Program-made: the position numbers and the translations under genes
The notes under the pieces: generated by a model
Told to the model about the DNA's origin: nothing
Databases searched by the model: none
What the model saw: only the letters and a program-made list of their open reading frames with translations
In this document: positions 51,486 to 62,411 of the stretch, piece after piece
Position numbering within the stretch: position 1 is the stretch's first letter
Layout of the letters: each line of letters begins with the position of its first letter
Source: Tulasnella sp. 424
Taxonomy: Eukaryota; Basidiomycota; Agaricomycetes; Cantharellales; Tulasnellaceae
Reading direction: 5' to 3'
Assembly (NCBI GenBank): GCA_019633425.1
Contig: WSUB01000009.1
Coordinates: 372,001-436,000 of the forward strand
Length of the DNA stretch: 64,000 bases

Positions 51486-54018
51486 ATGTCCGCTCAAGCA
51501 GAAACCTTTGGCTTCCAGGCCGAGATCTCGCAACTCCTCGACCTCATCATCAACACCTTCTACTCAAATAAGAGTCAGTTCATTGTCGCCCTCCTCGTCT
51601 GCCTGCTTCGTCGTTACTGACCCCACATCATCCATAGGCATTTTCCTTCGAGAGTTGATCTCCAACGCCTCCGATGCTCTCGACAAGATCCGCTACCAGG
51701 CCCTCACCGACCCCTCTCAGCTTGACACTGAGAAGGATCTCTTCATCCGCATCACTCCAGACAAAGAGAACAAGCTCCTCAGGATCCGTGATACTGGTAT
51801 CGGTATGACCAAGGCCGACCTCGTCAACAACCTTGGTACCATCGCCAAGTCTGGCACAAAAGGTAGTGTATATACTGGGCGCCACTGCAACCGCTGCGAC
51901 ATTTGTGCTGACTCGCTGCGCCCCTTGTAGCCTTCATGGAGGCCCTCAGCGCCGGTGGTGACGTGTCTATGGTGAGCCTCTGTCATGTCTCTCCCTCAAT
52001 GACCACTGCTAACCACTCGATTTTCATGATTAGATTGGTCAATTCGGTGTTGGTTAGTAGAGCGGTCCAAATTGGGATTATTGTCATTAGGCGCCGATGT
52101 TGACTCTACGTTCCCACCCTTCAGGTTTCTACTCTGCCTACCTCGTTGCCGAGCGTGTGCAAGTCGTCTCCAAGCACAATGACGACGAGCAATATATCTG
52201 GGAATCGGCTGCCGGCGGAACCTTCACCATTACCCCCGATACTGAGGGCGAGCCCCTTGGTCGTGGTAGCGAACTCCGTCTCTACTTGAAGGAGGACCAA
52301 CTCGAGTACCTGGAAGAGAAGAAGATCAAGGAGATTGTAAAGAAGCATTCCGAATTCATCTCGTACCCCATTCAACTCGTTGTTACCAAGGAAGTTGAAA
52401 AGGTTGGCGAATCTGCTACCTCGCACGAAAAATTCGAATGCTGACGACGATTCGCAGGAGGTCGAGGACGACGAGGAAGTCGCCGAGGGCGAGGACAAGA
52501 AGATTGAGGAAGTCGAAGATGAAGAAGGCAAGGCAAAGAAGACCAAGAAGATCAAGGAGACCACGACCGAGAACGAGGAGCTTAACAAGACCAAGCCCAT
52601 CTGGACTCGCAACCCCTCCGACATCACCTCTGAAGAATACGCCTCGTTCTACAAGAGCTTGACTAATGACTGGGAAGACCATCTTGCTGTCAAGCACTTC
52701 TCTGTCGAGGGTCAACTTGAGTTCAAGGCTATCCTCTTCGTTCCCAAGCGGTTAGTATCAAGTCTTCCCGAGAATTGCCAAACCTATAGCTGACGGGTCG
52801 TTCATAGAGCACCCTTCGATCTCTTCGAGACCAAGAAGAAGCGCAATAACATCAAGCTCTATGTCCGCCGCGTCTTCATTATGGACGACTGCGAAGACCT
52901 CATCCCCGAGTACCTCAACTTCGTCAAGGGCATTGTTGACTCTGAGGATCTGCCTCTTAACATCTCTCGTGAGACCCTTCAGCAAAACAAGATTCTTAAG
53001 GTCATTCGCAAGAATCTCGTCAAGAAGTGCATGGACCTGTTCAGCGAGATTGCCGAGGACAAGGACAACTTCGCCAAGTTCTACGAGGCCTTCGCGAAGA
53101 ACCTCAAGCTTGGTATTCACGAGGATGCTCAGAACAGGAGCAAGCTCGCCGAGTTCCTCCGCTTCTACTCAACCAAGGCGCTCGATGAGCAGACTTCGCT
53201 GAAGGGTGCGTTTATAGTTGCCTCCCGACGTTAAACGCTGGTGCTGATTCGATCGGTCCCCTAATCTAGACTACATCACTCGCATGCCCGAGATCCAAAA
53301 ATCCATCTACTACCTCACCGGCGAGAGCTTGGCCAGCGTCCGCAACTCTCCTTTCCTCGAAGTTCTCAAGAAGAAGGGCTTCGAAGTCCTCCTCCTTGTC
53401 GACCCCATCGACGAGTACGCAGTCACTCAACTCAAGGAGTTCGACAACAAGAAGCTTGTCTGCGTCAGCAAGGAAGGTCTTGAGCTCGAGGAGACTGAGG
53501 ACGAGAAGAAGACTCGCGAGGAAGAGGCCAAGCAGTACGAGGACCTCTGCAAGACCATCAAGGACGCCCTCGGTGACAAGGTTGAGAAGGTCGTCATCTC
53601 TAACCGTATCTCCGACTCTCCTTGCGTCCTCGTCACCGGTCAGTTCGGCTGGAGCAGCAACATGGAGCGTATCATGAAGGCGCAGGCTCTTCGTGACTCG
53701 TCCATGTCGTCTTACATGGCCTCCAAGAAGACTCTCGAACTCAACCCCCACAACCCCATCGTTAAGGAGCTCAAGAAGAAGGTTGCCGAGGACAAGGCTG
53801 ACAAATCTGTCAGGGACTTGACCTTCCTTCTCTTCGAAACCGCTCTTCTTACCTCTGGCTTCGTCCTCGACGACCCCACCTCATTCGCCAAGCGCATCCA
53901 TCGCATGATCTCCTTGGGTCTCGACGTCGATGAGGAAGAGGAATCTGCTGCTCCTGCCGAGGCTGCTCCCGCTGTTGAGGAGGTCGAGAGCGGAAGCAAG
54001 ATGGAGGAGATTGACTAA
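51486..54018 (+). CDS. HSP90: Heat-shock protein 90
   Basis: Cytosolic ATP-dependent chaperone. Eight exons, 51486-51573, 51638-51862, 51931-51971, 52034-52052, 52125-52402, 52458-52750, 52808-53205 and 53270-54018, give 696 residues in phase. The N-terminal ATPase shows [44 protein letters not shown] and [15 protein letters not shown] charged linker ([20 protein letters not shown]) separates it from the middle domain, with [19 protein letters not shown] and [19 protein letters not shown]. The C-terminal dimerisation domain follows. The protein ends MEEID instead of the usual MEEVD, the TPR co-chaperone docking tail. Two perfect heat-shock elements and a TATA box lie upstream. Confidence 0.98.
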
Positions 54019-55232
54019 ACGTCTTGGACTTTACCCCTTAGCATTCCTTGCATCACTATCGCTTTGTATCATTGTCATCCCCTTCATTTTTTGACATCGT
54101 GTATCTTTCCTTATTTTCTTAGTCCCTGGTTCATAGTTGTCGCACATCGTGAAGTACATAAAAGCGTAATTGAAAGCGCAGTCTTGGTATCTCTACGTCC
54201 TCCGAGTGATGTCCTTTTTGACCGAAATTGCGCGTGACTAGGATGATTCTCAGTCAAACCCGCTATTGCTGAACCTATTTGCTAGGAGCGACACGCCAAG
54301 GGTCATTTGAGCACTTGCATGTTGCGCTCCGTTTTCGGACCGTCATATGCCAGCTGATGGTACGTCTATTCCTGACGTTACTGAAATGATTCCACTTGGG
54401 GATATTGGGCGCTGGTCACGTTCCAAAGAACTGTTCGCGCACGACACCCAGGATACTCCCGAGAAATGCTGGGGCGCGCTTCTAGTAAGGTGGGCCGTCG
54501 GGATGCTTGCGGCAAATCCGGCCCAGCTACCTCCCAAGGTTAGTCGGCTCGAGAGATCAGCGTGGCTAAGAGTATCTGTGATTCTAGATTTAGAGTACTG
54601 GTTGTTTGAATGATCCAGAAGCAATTCTCTGCATAGGATTTCGGGTCGGAGTCTCCTGACCTCGGTATCCGGGGATGGCTGAATGACAGTCGCTGTTGTA
54701 ACAACCAGCCACATGCAAAGATACAATTAAAGAATATATATTATTCTGTGTTGAGGGCTCTGCCAGATTTACGTCGGACCATGGTTTGTTATACCGGTGG
54801 AGGGGGTGCGAGGCGCATGTTCGGAGCTACTTTGAGAGCGCTTGAGTGAGAGAGACGCATTACTTCGTAAATAGAAGTGAGAACGGCCGCTTCAGTCTAG
54901 GGCACTATTTACACCTGGTGAAAGATGAAATATTCACTGTGAATGTGCCCCCAAAAGCTCCGGAAATCAGGTTATGAGTTCCAAACGCTAAAGACGTCTA
55001 AGTGGCAATCAAGATCACTTCCACCCAATACAGAAGTGGCCCTTTACCATCGATAAACTCTCGAAATGCCATGACAAGATAGCAAATGGGCGAATAATCC
55101 TGGTTCGGGAGGGGTTGGTGCATCGTTCGGCGCCTAAACCCTGCTTATGTCAGAACTGTACAGTACCCAGATTTCAGTCTCTATTGCAATTATCCCGCCG
55201 TCGCCGTCCCTGTCGTCTCTCAAGCATTCAAA
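54019..55232. other. Intergenic, HSP90 3' flank and RPL27 promoter
   Basis: HSP90 3' flank to about 54200. An 88-codon plus-strand frame from ATG 54347 to 54613 (reads DIGRWSRSKELFAHDTQD) looks somewhat protein-like, but the opposite strand is also open and no splice partner is seen, so no gene is called. Confidence 0.45.
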
Positions 55233-55938
55233 ATGGTCAAAAGTACGCCGAAGACGACAAAAGAGTGTCAAGGCATTATGCTGATATTTGGCTATGTTCA
55301 GTCTACAAGCCCGGAAAGGTGGCAATTGTTCTCAACGGTCGACAAGCCGGAAAGAAGGTGGTCGTTATCAAGCAGCTAGATGAGGGAACCAAGGACCGCC
55401 AGTATCCCTATGCTCTCGTAGCTGGGATTGAGAGGTACCCCTTGAAGGTTACCCGGAAGATGAGTGACAAAAAGATCAAGAGACGGAGTCGCCTAAAGCC
55501 ATTCATCAAGGTGAGGACCTTCAAAGTCCTACGTCGAATCGTACAGCGACTGGCATGTCACTGGACCATTTCCAGCATGGATTCCTACTATAATTATCCT
55601 CACGTTGCTAGGGGCCACCCCCTGCTGCTCTCCGAATGGTTGATGCTGACCCCACACCCTCGCCCACTAGGTGGTCAACTACAGCCATCTCTTCCCTACA
55701 CGTTACGCACTCGAGCTCGAGGGTATCAAGGGCCTTGTGACCACCGACACCTTCAAGGACCCGACACAACGTGTTGAAGCCAAGAAGCAGGTCCGCAAGT
55801 TATTGCAGGAGCGATACTTCACTGGCAAGAATCGGTGGTTCTTCCAGAAGTTAAGAGTGAGTTATCCTCTCCTTTTCATCCATCGACTCTAACTCGCCAT
55901 TGCATTTGCTGACGTCGTTGTTTGACTCGCAGTTCTAG
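55233..55938 (+). CDS. RPL27: 60S ribosomal protein L27 (eL27)
   Basis: Structural protein of the 60S subunit. Four exons, 55233-55242 (10 nt), 55302-55510, 55671-55856 and 55933-55938 (6 nt), give 136 residues, the exact family length. The sequence starts MVKIYKPGKVAIVLNGRQAG and continues KKVVVIKQLDEGTKDRQYPY, ALVAGIERYPLKVTRKMS, VNYSHLFPTRYALELEGIKG and TGKNRWFFQKLRF. The first codon set is split so that Ile4 is formed across intron 1. The last exon encodes only the final Phe and the stop codon. Confidence 0.96.
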
Positions 55939-56270
55939 GCTCTGTCGGTTGTCTTGGTCTTCTCTCCCGCCATCTATCTTCTCTTCGCTATCAATCGCCA
56001 TTCGTACCATATTATGAGAGGTTCATTTCCGCACACTCGTTGTATGACATACCGTTCATGTGTTTGAGGGTCTCGAACCGAAGGTTGCAAGCGCGGGAGA
56101 CTCCGTCGACGACGCGGGAGTGTGGAACAATTGGCGCCACCCGTCAAGCTAAAGCTAAATTGGAATAATTATACTTTCACAATATCAATACTGGACAGGA
56201 GGCGAATACAGTGCAGTAAAGGAGAGATCCAACGCATATGAGAAAAAATGAATGGTCCCGCTGGGTTAAC
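55939..56270. other. Convergent 3' ends, 332 bp
   Basis: Shared 3' flank of RPL27 and the small basic protein. Nothing else seen. Confidence 0.5.
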
Positions 56271-56887
56271 TTAACCAAATGAGACTCGCTTCTTCCCGCT
56301 CGGCGGAGGAGTGGAACTGGACGCCGTTTTATGTCGCCTTGCCTTTCGGCTTTCTCTAGATCGGCTAGCTATTTTGTCTTTGGCTTCTCGCTGCAGATGC
56401 GGGTATGGTTCGGCATCAGCGTGAGGTTCGTACACCGCTTCGGTCTTCCACGGCTTACTAGTCTTGCCGTCGCCACCGTTTTCCTTTTGCTCTCCTTTTC
56501 GACTTCCGCTTGTACCGATGCCTTGAGCTTTGCCTTTTGAGTCATAATGAGGGAATACGTTCGGGACAAAAAATTTTACCGGGAGCCCCTACTTCGAGGT
56601 TCCCGGGCACTCACCTGTTTGATAACCTTAGCCTTGGATACGCTTTCGCGCTCAGACGCGACGCTCGAAGCAAGTTGAATTAATGCATCCTTTATTAAGA
56701 CAGTAATCACCGTCAGGATTGACGAAGGGCATCGGTTGCAAAGTCGGAGGACTCAGGCAGGGCCACGGACATTCGTCGGAAAGACTTTCCCAGTTTTTCG
56801 AGGCAAAGACTCCTTGCTCGACGATGTAGGTTGCTTGGGGTTTGACTCCCTATGTTTCTTGCTGGATAAAGCAGCGTACGGTGGCAT
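56271..56887 (-). CDS. Small basic, helical protein of unknown function
   Basis: Not recognised. My model has four exons, 56771-56887, 56615-56689, 56459-56533 and 56271-56390, giving 128 residues. The C-terminal two thirds is secure: DALIQLASSVASERESVSK, AKVIKQAKLKASVQAEVEKE, KRKTVATARLREAKDKIAS and RESRKARRHKTASSS. It ends PSGKKRVSFG. It is highly basic and strongly helical, as in small nucleolar or nuclear proteins. RVSF is a match to the RVxF docking motif for protein phosphatase 1. The first exon (MPPYAALSSKKHRESNPKQP) and its donor GTCCGT are less certain; a different upstream exon is possible. Confidence 0.5.
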
Positions 56888-58489
56888 GCAGGGGCGGTGG
56901 ACTTGAAGTTCCGACAGTGGGAGAGGCCGGTTTGTTTGTTGTGCCGTGGCGGTCTCGGAACAACACTGCCGCTGCGCACTCCTTTCATGGCAGAATCCCC
57001 CGCCGCTGACTACGAAACAGGGAGAGCCCCGCACCTCGCTCTGATCAATCCTGATGCCGTTTCCTGCGTACCCCGCACTTCAAGGGCCATGGGCTTATGT
57101 CGGTCTTCTGCGTTGGCGTTCGTCATTTCTTTCGGAGGATCTGGTCTCCCACTGGCAATGCAAATGCTCTGTCGTTCTTCCGCGGACACCACGCAAATGC
57201 TCCGCTCCGTTGTGTTAACATACATCATCTATATTTTTTCGGGATTCCTCACGTGCTATCGTTACAATCTGGCTATATTTGCCGTACCATTCTGGCGAAG
57301 TCTTCCCGTACCCCAACCTGTTCCCCTGCGCACAAAAGCTAAGACGATGGAACGGCATATTTCAACGCGCTCAACCTCCTCTCGCTCTCTTTTGGTCAAT
57401 ACTATTCTCTTTGCGTCACTGCTGGTGGCGGTGCGTGCGCTAGAATCGTAGCGCCGGACGGACTCTGTCGCCACCGCTCGGAACCATACATCGGATGGAT
57501 TATTCGCCTTCTTCTTAACACCTATTCAATGCTCACGGGATCTCTCAATAATTTACACAAGCTTTTGTCGGCCAACCGCGAAGCGTTGCGTAAGTTCTCC
57601 TTCATCTCTCGAGGTGCTTTGGCGTCTCACACTTTGGCTCTTTCGTTCCGGAATCCCGCCATCCGTCCTCCGAAACTACAAAGAACTTCGCTCACCTGCC
57701 TTTCTCGTGACCCACGGCCATGATTCTATGCGCCTTCGCTCAACATCTCAAGCGGTCTAGCCTTCCGCCTTCGTGTGATCATTGGACACCGAGTCAAGAA
57801 CGAGCCAGGACAGGAATTGCCGTCTTTTGCCACAACAACACCGCATGGTCTATTACCTTGCGCGTTTACTGCGCTCACCGGCCGTTTATCTCCTCTTAGG
57901 GGATGGTTGGGCCTCCGGACGCTTCGGCCCACTCTCCTTCCTGAGCGGAGCGCTGCTGATAAGGCATGAAGCCCCTTCTCTCCCTTTACTTGTGGAAAAT
58001 AGCTCATGATAAGGCCCCATAATTTCAAGGGATAGCATTCTACACATACGGTGCACCGTGGCTTCATCTTTATGATTGAGCTGGACGCTTCCGCTTCTTG
58101 TCAAACAAGCCACTCCACATCAGCGGCTCTCGCTTGTCTCGACCCTTTCCCTGGCATGTATTGCGCTCGTCATCTTACTTCGTCGTGGTTCTTGCACTCA
58201 TGTCACATGGGTGTCAAACAACGCGAGTGAGTGCATGGCTTCGTAAGTCTTTGAGTGCAGCCCCTGGTACGCTACCCATCCTCAATCTCCAGCGGCATTC
58301 TTTTTTGATTTTCGTGAGATTTAATATTACAGCTGTGGAACAGTGACTCTTGAGCCATAAATGCGGCTGCCTCTCGTCGTGTTTTCAACATCAGCCAGCA
58401 CCTCTTCCTCCTCCATCTACTCACCCACTCAACAAACCTTTCAACCTCCTACCACCCCTCCAGCTTTTCAACGACTTATTTTGAAGGCC
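56888..58489. other. Intergenic, about 1.6 kb
   Basis: No gene supported. CT-rich leader from about 58390 before the second Cys-rich gene. Confidence 0.45.
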
Positions 58490-58919
58490 ATGTGCTTCAA
58501 GCAAGTTACTAAGACATCTTACGTACTTTGTGGACACTCCTATGCAGAACCACCAGAGGGCGAGAAGGTAGGTTCAGACGAGAGCGTCGTTTCTCTCAAC
58601 TTCAGCAGCATTACTTATGAATGGTTCAGGTGGACTGTGGCAGCAGGTTTTGTCGCATGTCAACACAGCATCCGGAAGACTGCGTTCGAGGCAAGCATTT
58701 TCGTATGATCATGATGTCAACTCTGCGGCTAACGCTAGACGCAGGACAAGGATGCGAAGATAGCTGCTGGCAATAGTAAGCGAGACGCCCCTCACGCACT
58801 CTACCGTACTAACCGGATATTTTAGTATGCGGCAACCTCGGGTCGTCGATAATGCCAGAGTCGTGCAATGGGTTTGCCCAAGGTCAAATTGCCAAGTTCG
58901 CGCGAGGAGCTCCGCCTAA
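58490..58919 (+). CDS. Small Cys-rich protein, copy 2
   Basis: Four exons, 58490-58567, 58630-58690, 58745-58775 and 58826-58919, give 87 residues in phase. Key blocks: MCFKQVTKTSYVLCGHSYAE, VDCGSRFCRMSTQHPEDCVR, GQGCEDSCWQYMRQPRVVDN and WVCPRSNCQVRARSSA. It is homologous to copy 1 (50510-50913): same start MC, same VDC-x4-C-x2-S-x2-HP core, same C-x2-YM step and same length. No signal peptide; a small zinc-binding fold is likely. The second intron (58691-58744) has a GC donor (CGAG|GCAAGC); no GT donor keeps the frame. Function unknown. Confidence 0.68.
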
Positions 58920-60533
58920 TTGATCGTGCGTCTCTTAGCTGTCCGGCACCACCCTCGTAGTTTCGCCAGGTACTGAGAACTCTGAAAGAAGGACTTGGAC
59001 TCTGTATTTTTACAACTGCACCCACACCATAATGGACTGCCCGAAGTAATGCCTGTATCTAGTTCATGCTATGAAACTGTTTCTTCCTATCTACGAGTGC
59101 TTGAGACTCTGAAAATGTCGTCTTCCATGAAATTCCATTCCGATTATTTCTTTCTGCGCATCGGCGCAAAGAATAACTTCTGATGCCATATTCAAGCGAA
59201 TAGGCCGACAGGGAAGCCAAAATGCGTCTGTGGAGTACCCAGTTCCGTGGATGCCCGATTGTGGCGGATGAACACCGTTCGAAGAAAGAATTCCGATTTG
59301 GCGGTGACTCACACAAACCACCGCTGGATCCCGGCAGGCTCCCAGAGACCCTGGTAGAAGACCGTGGATTGGCAGGAACGGGGGCAGACGGACGGAGGGG
59401 CTTCCACTAGCGCGACATCGGGACACGCACCATCACAAGCTTCGTCGGGCCGCCAGCAATATGGGGTAATAGCAGGACACAAGCGAACCGAGGAATGAAT
59501 TTAAGAAGACAAAAGTTGAGATGCCGCCTCGAAATTCAGACGGACAGGTACAGGAGGCGTGTACACCAAGCATAAACGCTCAATCGGGTAAACGGGAAGG
59601 TGGGCCGAGTCCGTAGTAAAGCCACTTGATGCGTTAAGGGTAATTGAAGCAAAGAAGCAAAGAAGTTGAGATACTTGTGCGTTCGTGAATTGATCTGCTT
59701 CTCCGAAAGGAATGTGTCAACAGGAAAATGAACCACCTTCACAGGAGGCATCAGACCGATTCAATAGAGGCGAACTCTAAGATGCAGAATACATTGAGGA
59801 GACAGAACCGCGTACCAGAGCCAGGATTACATAGAGACACAGACCTGGAACTCAATACCTCGCCTCGGCATGTGCATCCGATAGGAGGTTGGTAGGTGTG
59901 GGACATCATCAAGCCCGCGACAATATCCTAGAGATCGGGTCTTACAGATGTTGGGCTCGTCGTATGGAAGAATTTCTGTTGTAGAATGCGTGCGTTGGAA
60001 AATGGCAATGAGAGGCGGAGCCCGAAGCTTAGCATCTGAGGGTTACGAGCAGCGCTCACGACCTCCGAATCAACGAGCTTGTCGAAAACAAAGGCGGGAC
60101 AAGATTTCATTGTCTCCGTTTACGGATTGGACCAGGGAAAGGAGCGAAAGAGGCGCAAGGAGGAAGAAGCGTGGGGGCTCCGCAAAGTACAGCCCTTCGA
60201 CGCGGGTTCGAAGAGGCAAAACGGCTATCGACATATCTTCAGGAGCTCGGTCCGTTAGGCATTTCGACGTTGTTTGGCTGAACTTTTGCCTGAATGGGCT
60301 CGGATGTGAAATCGGCGAGATGAAAGGCTGATGGACCTGATTAGGGCAAAACAGCTTTACTTACGTCAAACGTCAAGGCCACTACGATTGGCATTGTCTT
60401 CATATGAAAGAATCACAGGAAGGATATCCGCGTGACACAGAAGATCAAGCCTAAATATATGGGAGCCTACCGAAACAACACTGAGTAAACGGCGTCGCTT
60501 CCACCGGTGGCGTCGGAATATCGCGGGGGGAGA
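58920..60533. other. Intergenic, about 1.6 kb
   Basis: No gene supported. A minus-strand frame from ATG at 59749-59751 reads PPVKVVHFPVDTFLSEKQIN and looks somewhat coding, but it cannot be extended in phase. Confidence 0.4.
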
Positions 60534-62252
60534 TTATCGATGCTCCACGTCCATATTCACTGGGAAGGTATCATTCGAGTTGGCGGTGGGGTAGGTTGGA
60601 GCGGCAGCAGGGGGAATACTCCCATCTCCTTGGTCTTCGGCAGGCTCGACAAAGTCTTGAGACGAGTCTTCGGCAGCGCGATGCATTGGAGTAGCGTTGG
60701 AGGCAAGGGTCAATGCTGGGCTGGAATTGCTTGTAGTAATGCTTTGTGGCGGTAAAGAACCCTGGGGAAGGCCGCTTAAGGAGCTGTACGACCGCGGTGG
60801 TCCAACCTAGTCGCTCATGGTCAGCATCCGATCTGAGGATCAGAAGTCGGTAAAATCTGGTTTACTCGCAAAACCTCTGCGATCCCGGGCTGCCCGGCGA
60901 AGTTATAAAGTTCGAGGATGTTTCCGATGATGTCTATTGCGATCCTACTGCGTGAGCGATGCATCGAGAAGCAGAGCTGCCCTGGCTTACCACTCAGATC
61001 TCCGAGATCGGCGTCAACGATGCTAAACGCTTCCATCCACGGACCGGCTTGTGGATGTCCATTCATGAGTTCTTCGAAGGTGAGGCACCTCCGAGATTGA
61101 TGTCCCGGTTCCTGAGGTTCTGGCCCTCCTGACGGTCCAGATGCAGCTGCAGAAGGTGATGACCCTAATTCTGCGTTCCCTTCCATTGGTACTTTGATAT
61201 GGGCGAAGGATGATGCTTCAAAGGGGTCATCTTGCTTCTCTACGCCGGTTGCGGCCTCGCCTAGTTGAATCGAATTAGTTTCATATACCGCCCAAATGAA
61301 AACCAACTCGAATGTTACCGGAAATATCAGTTGACGGTAGGGTTGCAAATGCGATGAGATAAGCTGCACAAGCAATCAGGCGAGGCTCCCAGAAGAGACA
61401 CACGGGTGTCCGGAGACTGAGAACCGGCGCACCGGGAATCCGATAGAAGCCAATTAGCCATAATTCCTAGGTGCACGTTCAAGTCCACCTACGAATCATT
61501 GGCTACCGACCACGCGAGTTGATACAGTCCCCGATCCACCATATCTTTGTTCGCCAGCAGGCCGCGCCAGTACCATCGAGAAGCATCCCGTATACCGCCA
61601 CCGAATGCGTCAGCCAGATATTCGTGTGGATGGCTCACAGCAATATCAAAGCAAAGTGCCTCAAGAAGGCGATTCTCATAGTTCAGGATCCGGTCCATCC
61701 AGGGGTCCGCGGCCTGAACAAATAGCAACGTCAAGCAAAGGGACAGTCGCAAGGCTTAAACTGAAGACAAACAGCCAGATCATCCGGGCCTTTACCGGTC
61801 CACTTCATAAAACATATTTGAGCAACGTCTCGAAGTTTCCTGGTAGATTCTTCAACTTTGCTAGCCAAAAAGAGACAAGCTGCTGCGACAATCTAAACCA
61901 GGTAGCGGTTAGTTGGTACATCTACGGGAGCCTCTGAGCTGCATCCCTCACTATTTTGTCGTATCCACTCGGGCCGATTGACCACCTCATGTAAAAACGG
62001 TGGAAGTAGGTTGCCGCAGCTGATAGTACATGTGATCTCCTACTCCACAATGAGATTATCAGTCCGGCAGTAGTATAGACAAAGGAAAATTACTGACAAT
62101 CTTAGGGAGTTGCCACACCGGAGAAGATAGTGAACACCTTCCTGTCGTGCTTTCAGTTCTTGCGTGGCCGGCATACTATCCAGAATTCGGGCGGGAGTTT
62201 GTTGGAAGTGGGAAAGTTCAAATAGCCACTGTTGTTCGGCTGCGCTTGTCAT
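60534..62252 (-). CDS. Transcription-type cyclin (CTK2 / cyclin K-like)
   Basis: A cyclin that probably partners a transcriptional CDK phosphorylating the RNA polymerase II tail. Seven exons, 62098-62252, 61952-62039, 61773-61892, 61493-61713, 61319-61416, 60866-61260 and 60534-60806, give 449 residues in phase. The cyclin box shows QQWLFELSHFQQTPARILD, VLSAAATYFHRFYMRWSIG, DKIIVAAACLFLASKVEEST, KLRDVAQICFMKW and DPWMDRILNYENRLLEALCF then DIAVSHPHEYL. The second fold has SLRTPVCLFWEPRLIACAAY. The C-terminal half is Pro/Ser-rich. The pattern FLASKVEES...LRDVAQ...YExxLLEALCFD is that of cyclins K, T, L and Ctk2 rather than mitotic cyclins. Intron 3 uses donor GTTTGT. Confidence 0.8.
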
Positions 62253-62411
62253 TTTTGGGTTTGAAGGGAGGATCCTGACTGTGGTTGAAGACCGGGAGGT
62301 TTGGGCGAGACAGACAACCGTGTTCGCGGCAACGCTGGCTGGTTGTTCCTGTCCCACGGCTGGGAATTGTTAATTCGACCACCACTTAGTCTCTTCCACC
62401 TCGAAACACCA
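62253..62411. promoter_or_regulatory. Bidirectional promoter, cyclin and MAP1
   Basis: Only 159 bp separate the two divergent ATGs. No TATA box or other element recognised. Confidence 0.6.

Noticed and set aside
54347..54613. 88-codon plus-strand frame
   Set aside because: The opposite strand is equally open, and there is no family match and no splice continuation.
59536..59751. 71-codon minus-strand frame starting at an ATG
   Set aside because: Protein-like start, but no further exon in phase and no motif; kept only as a note.
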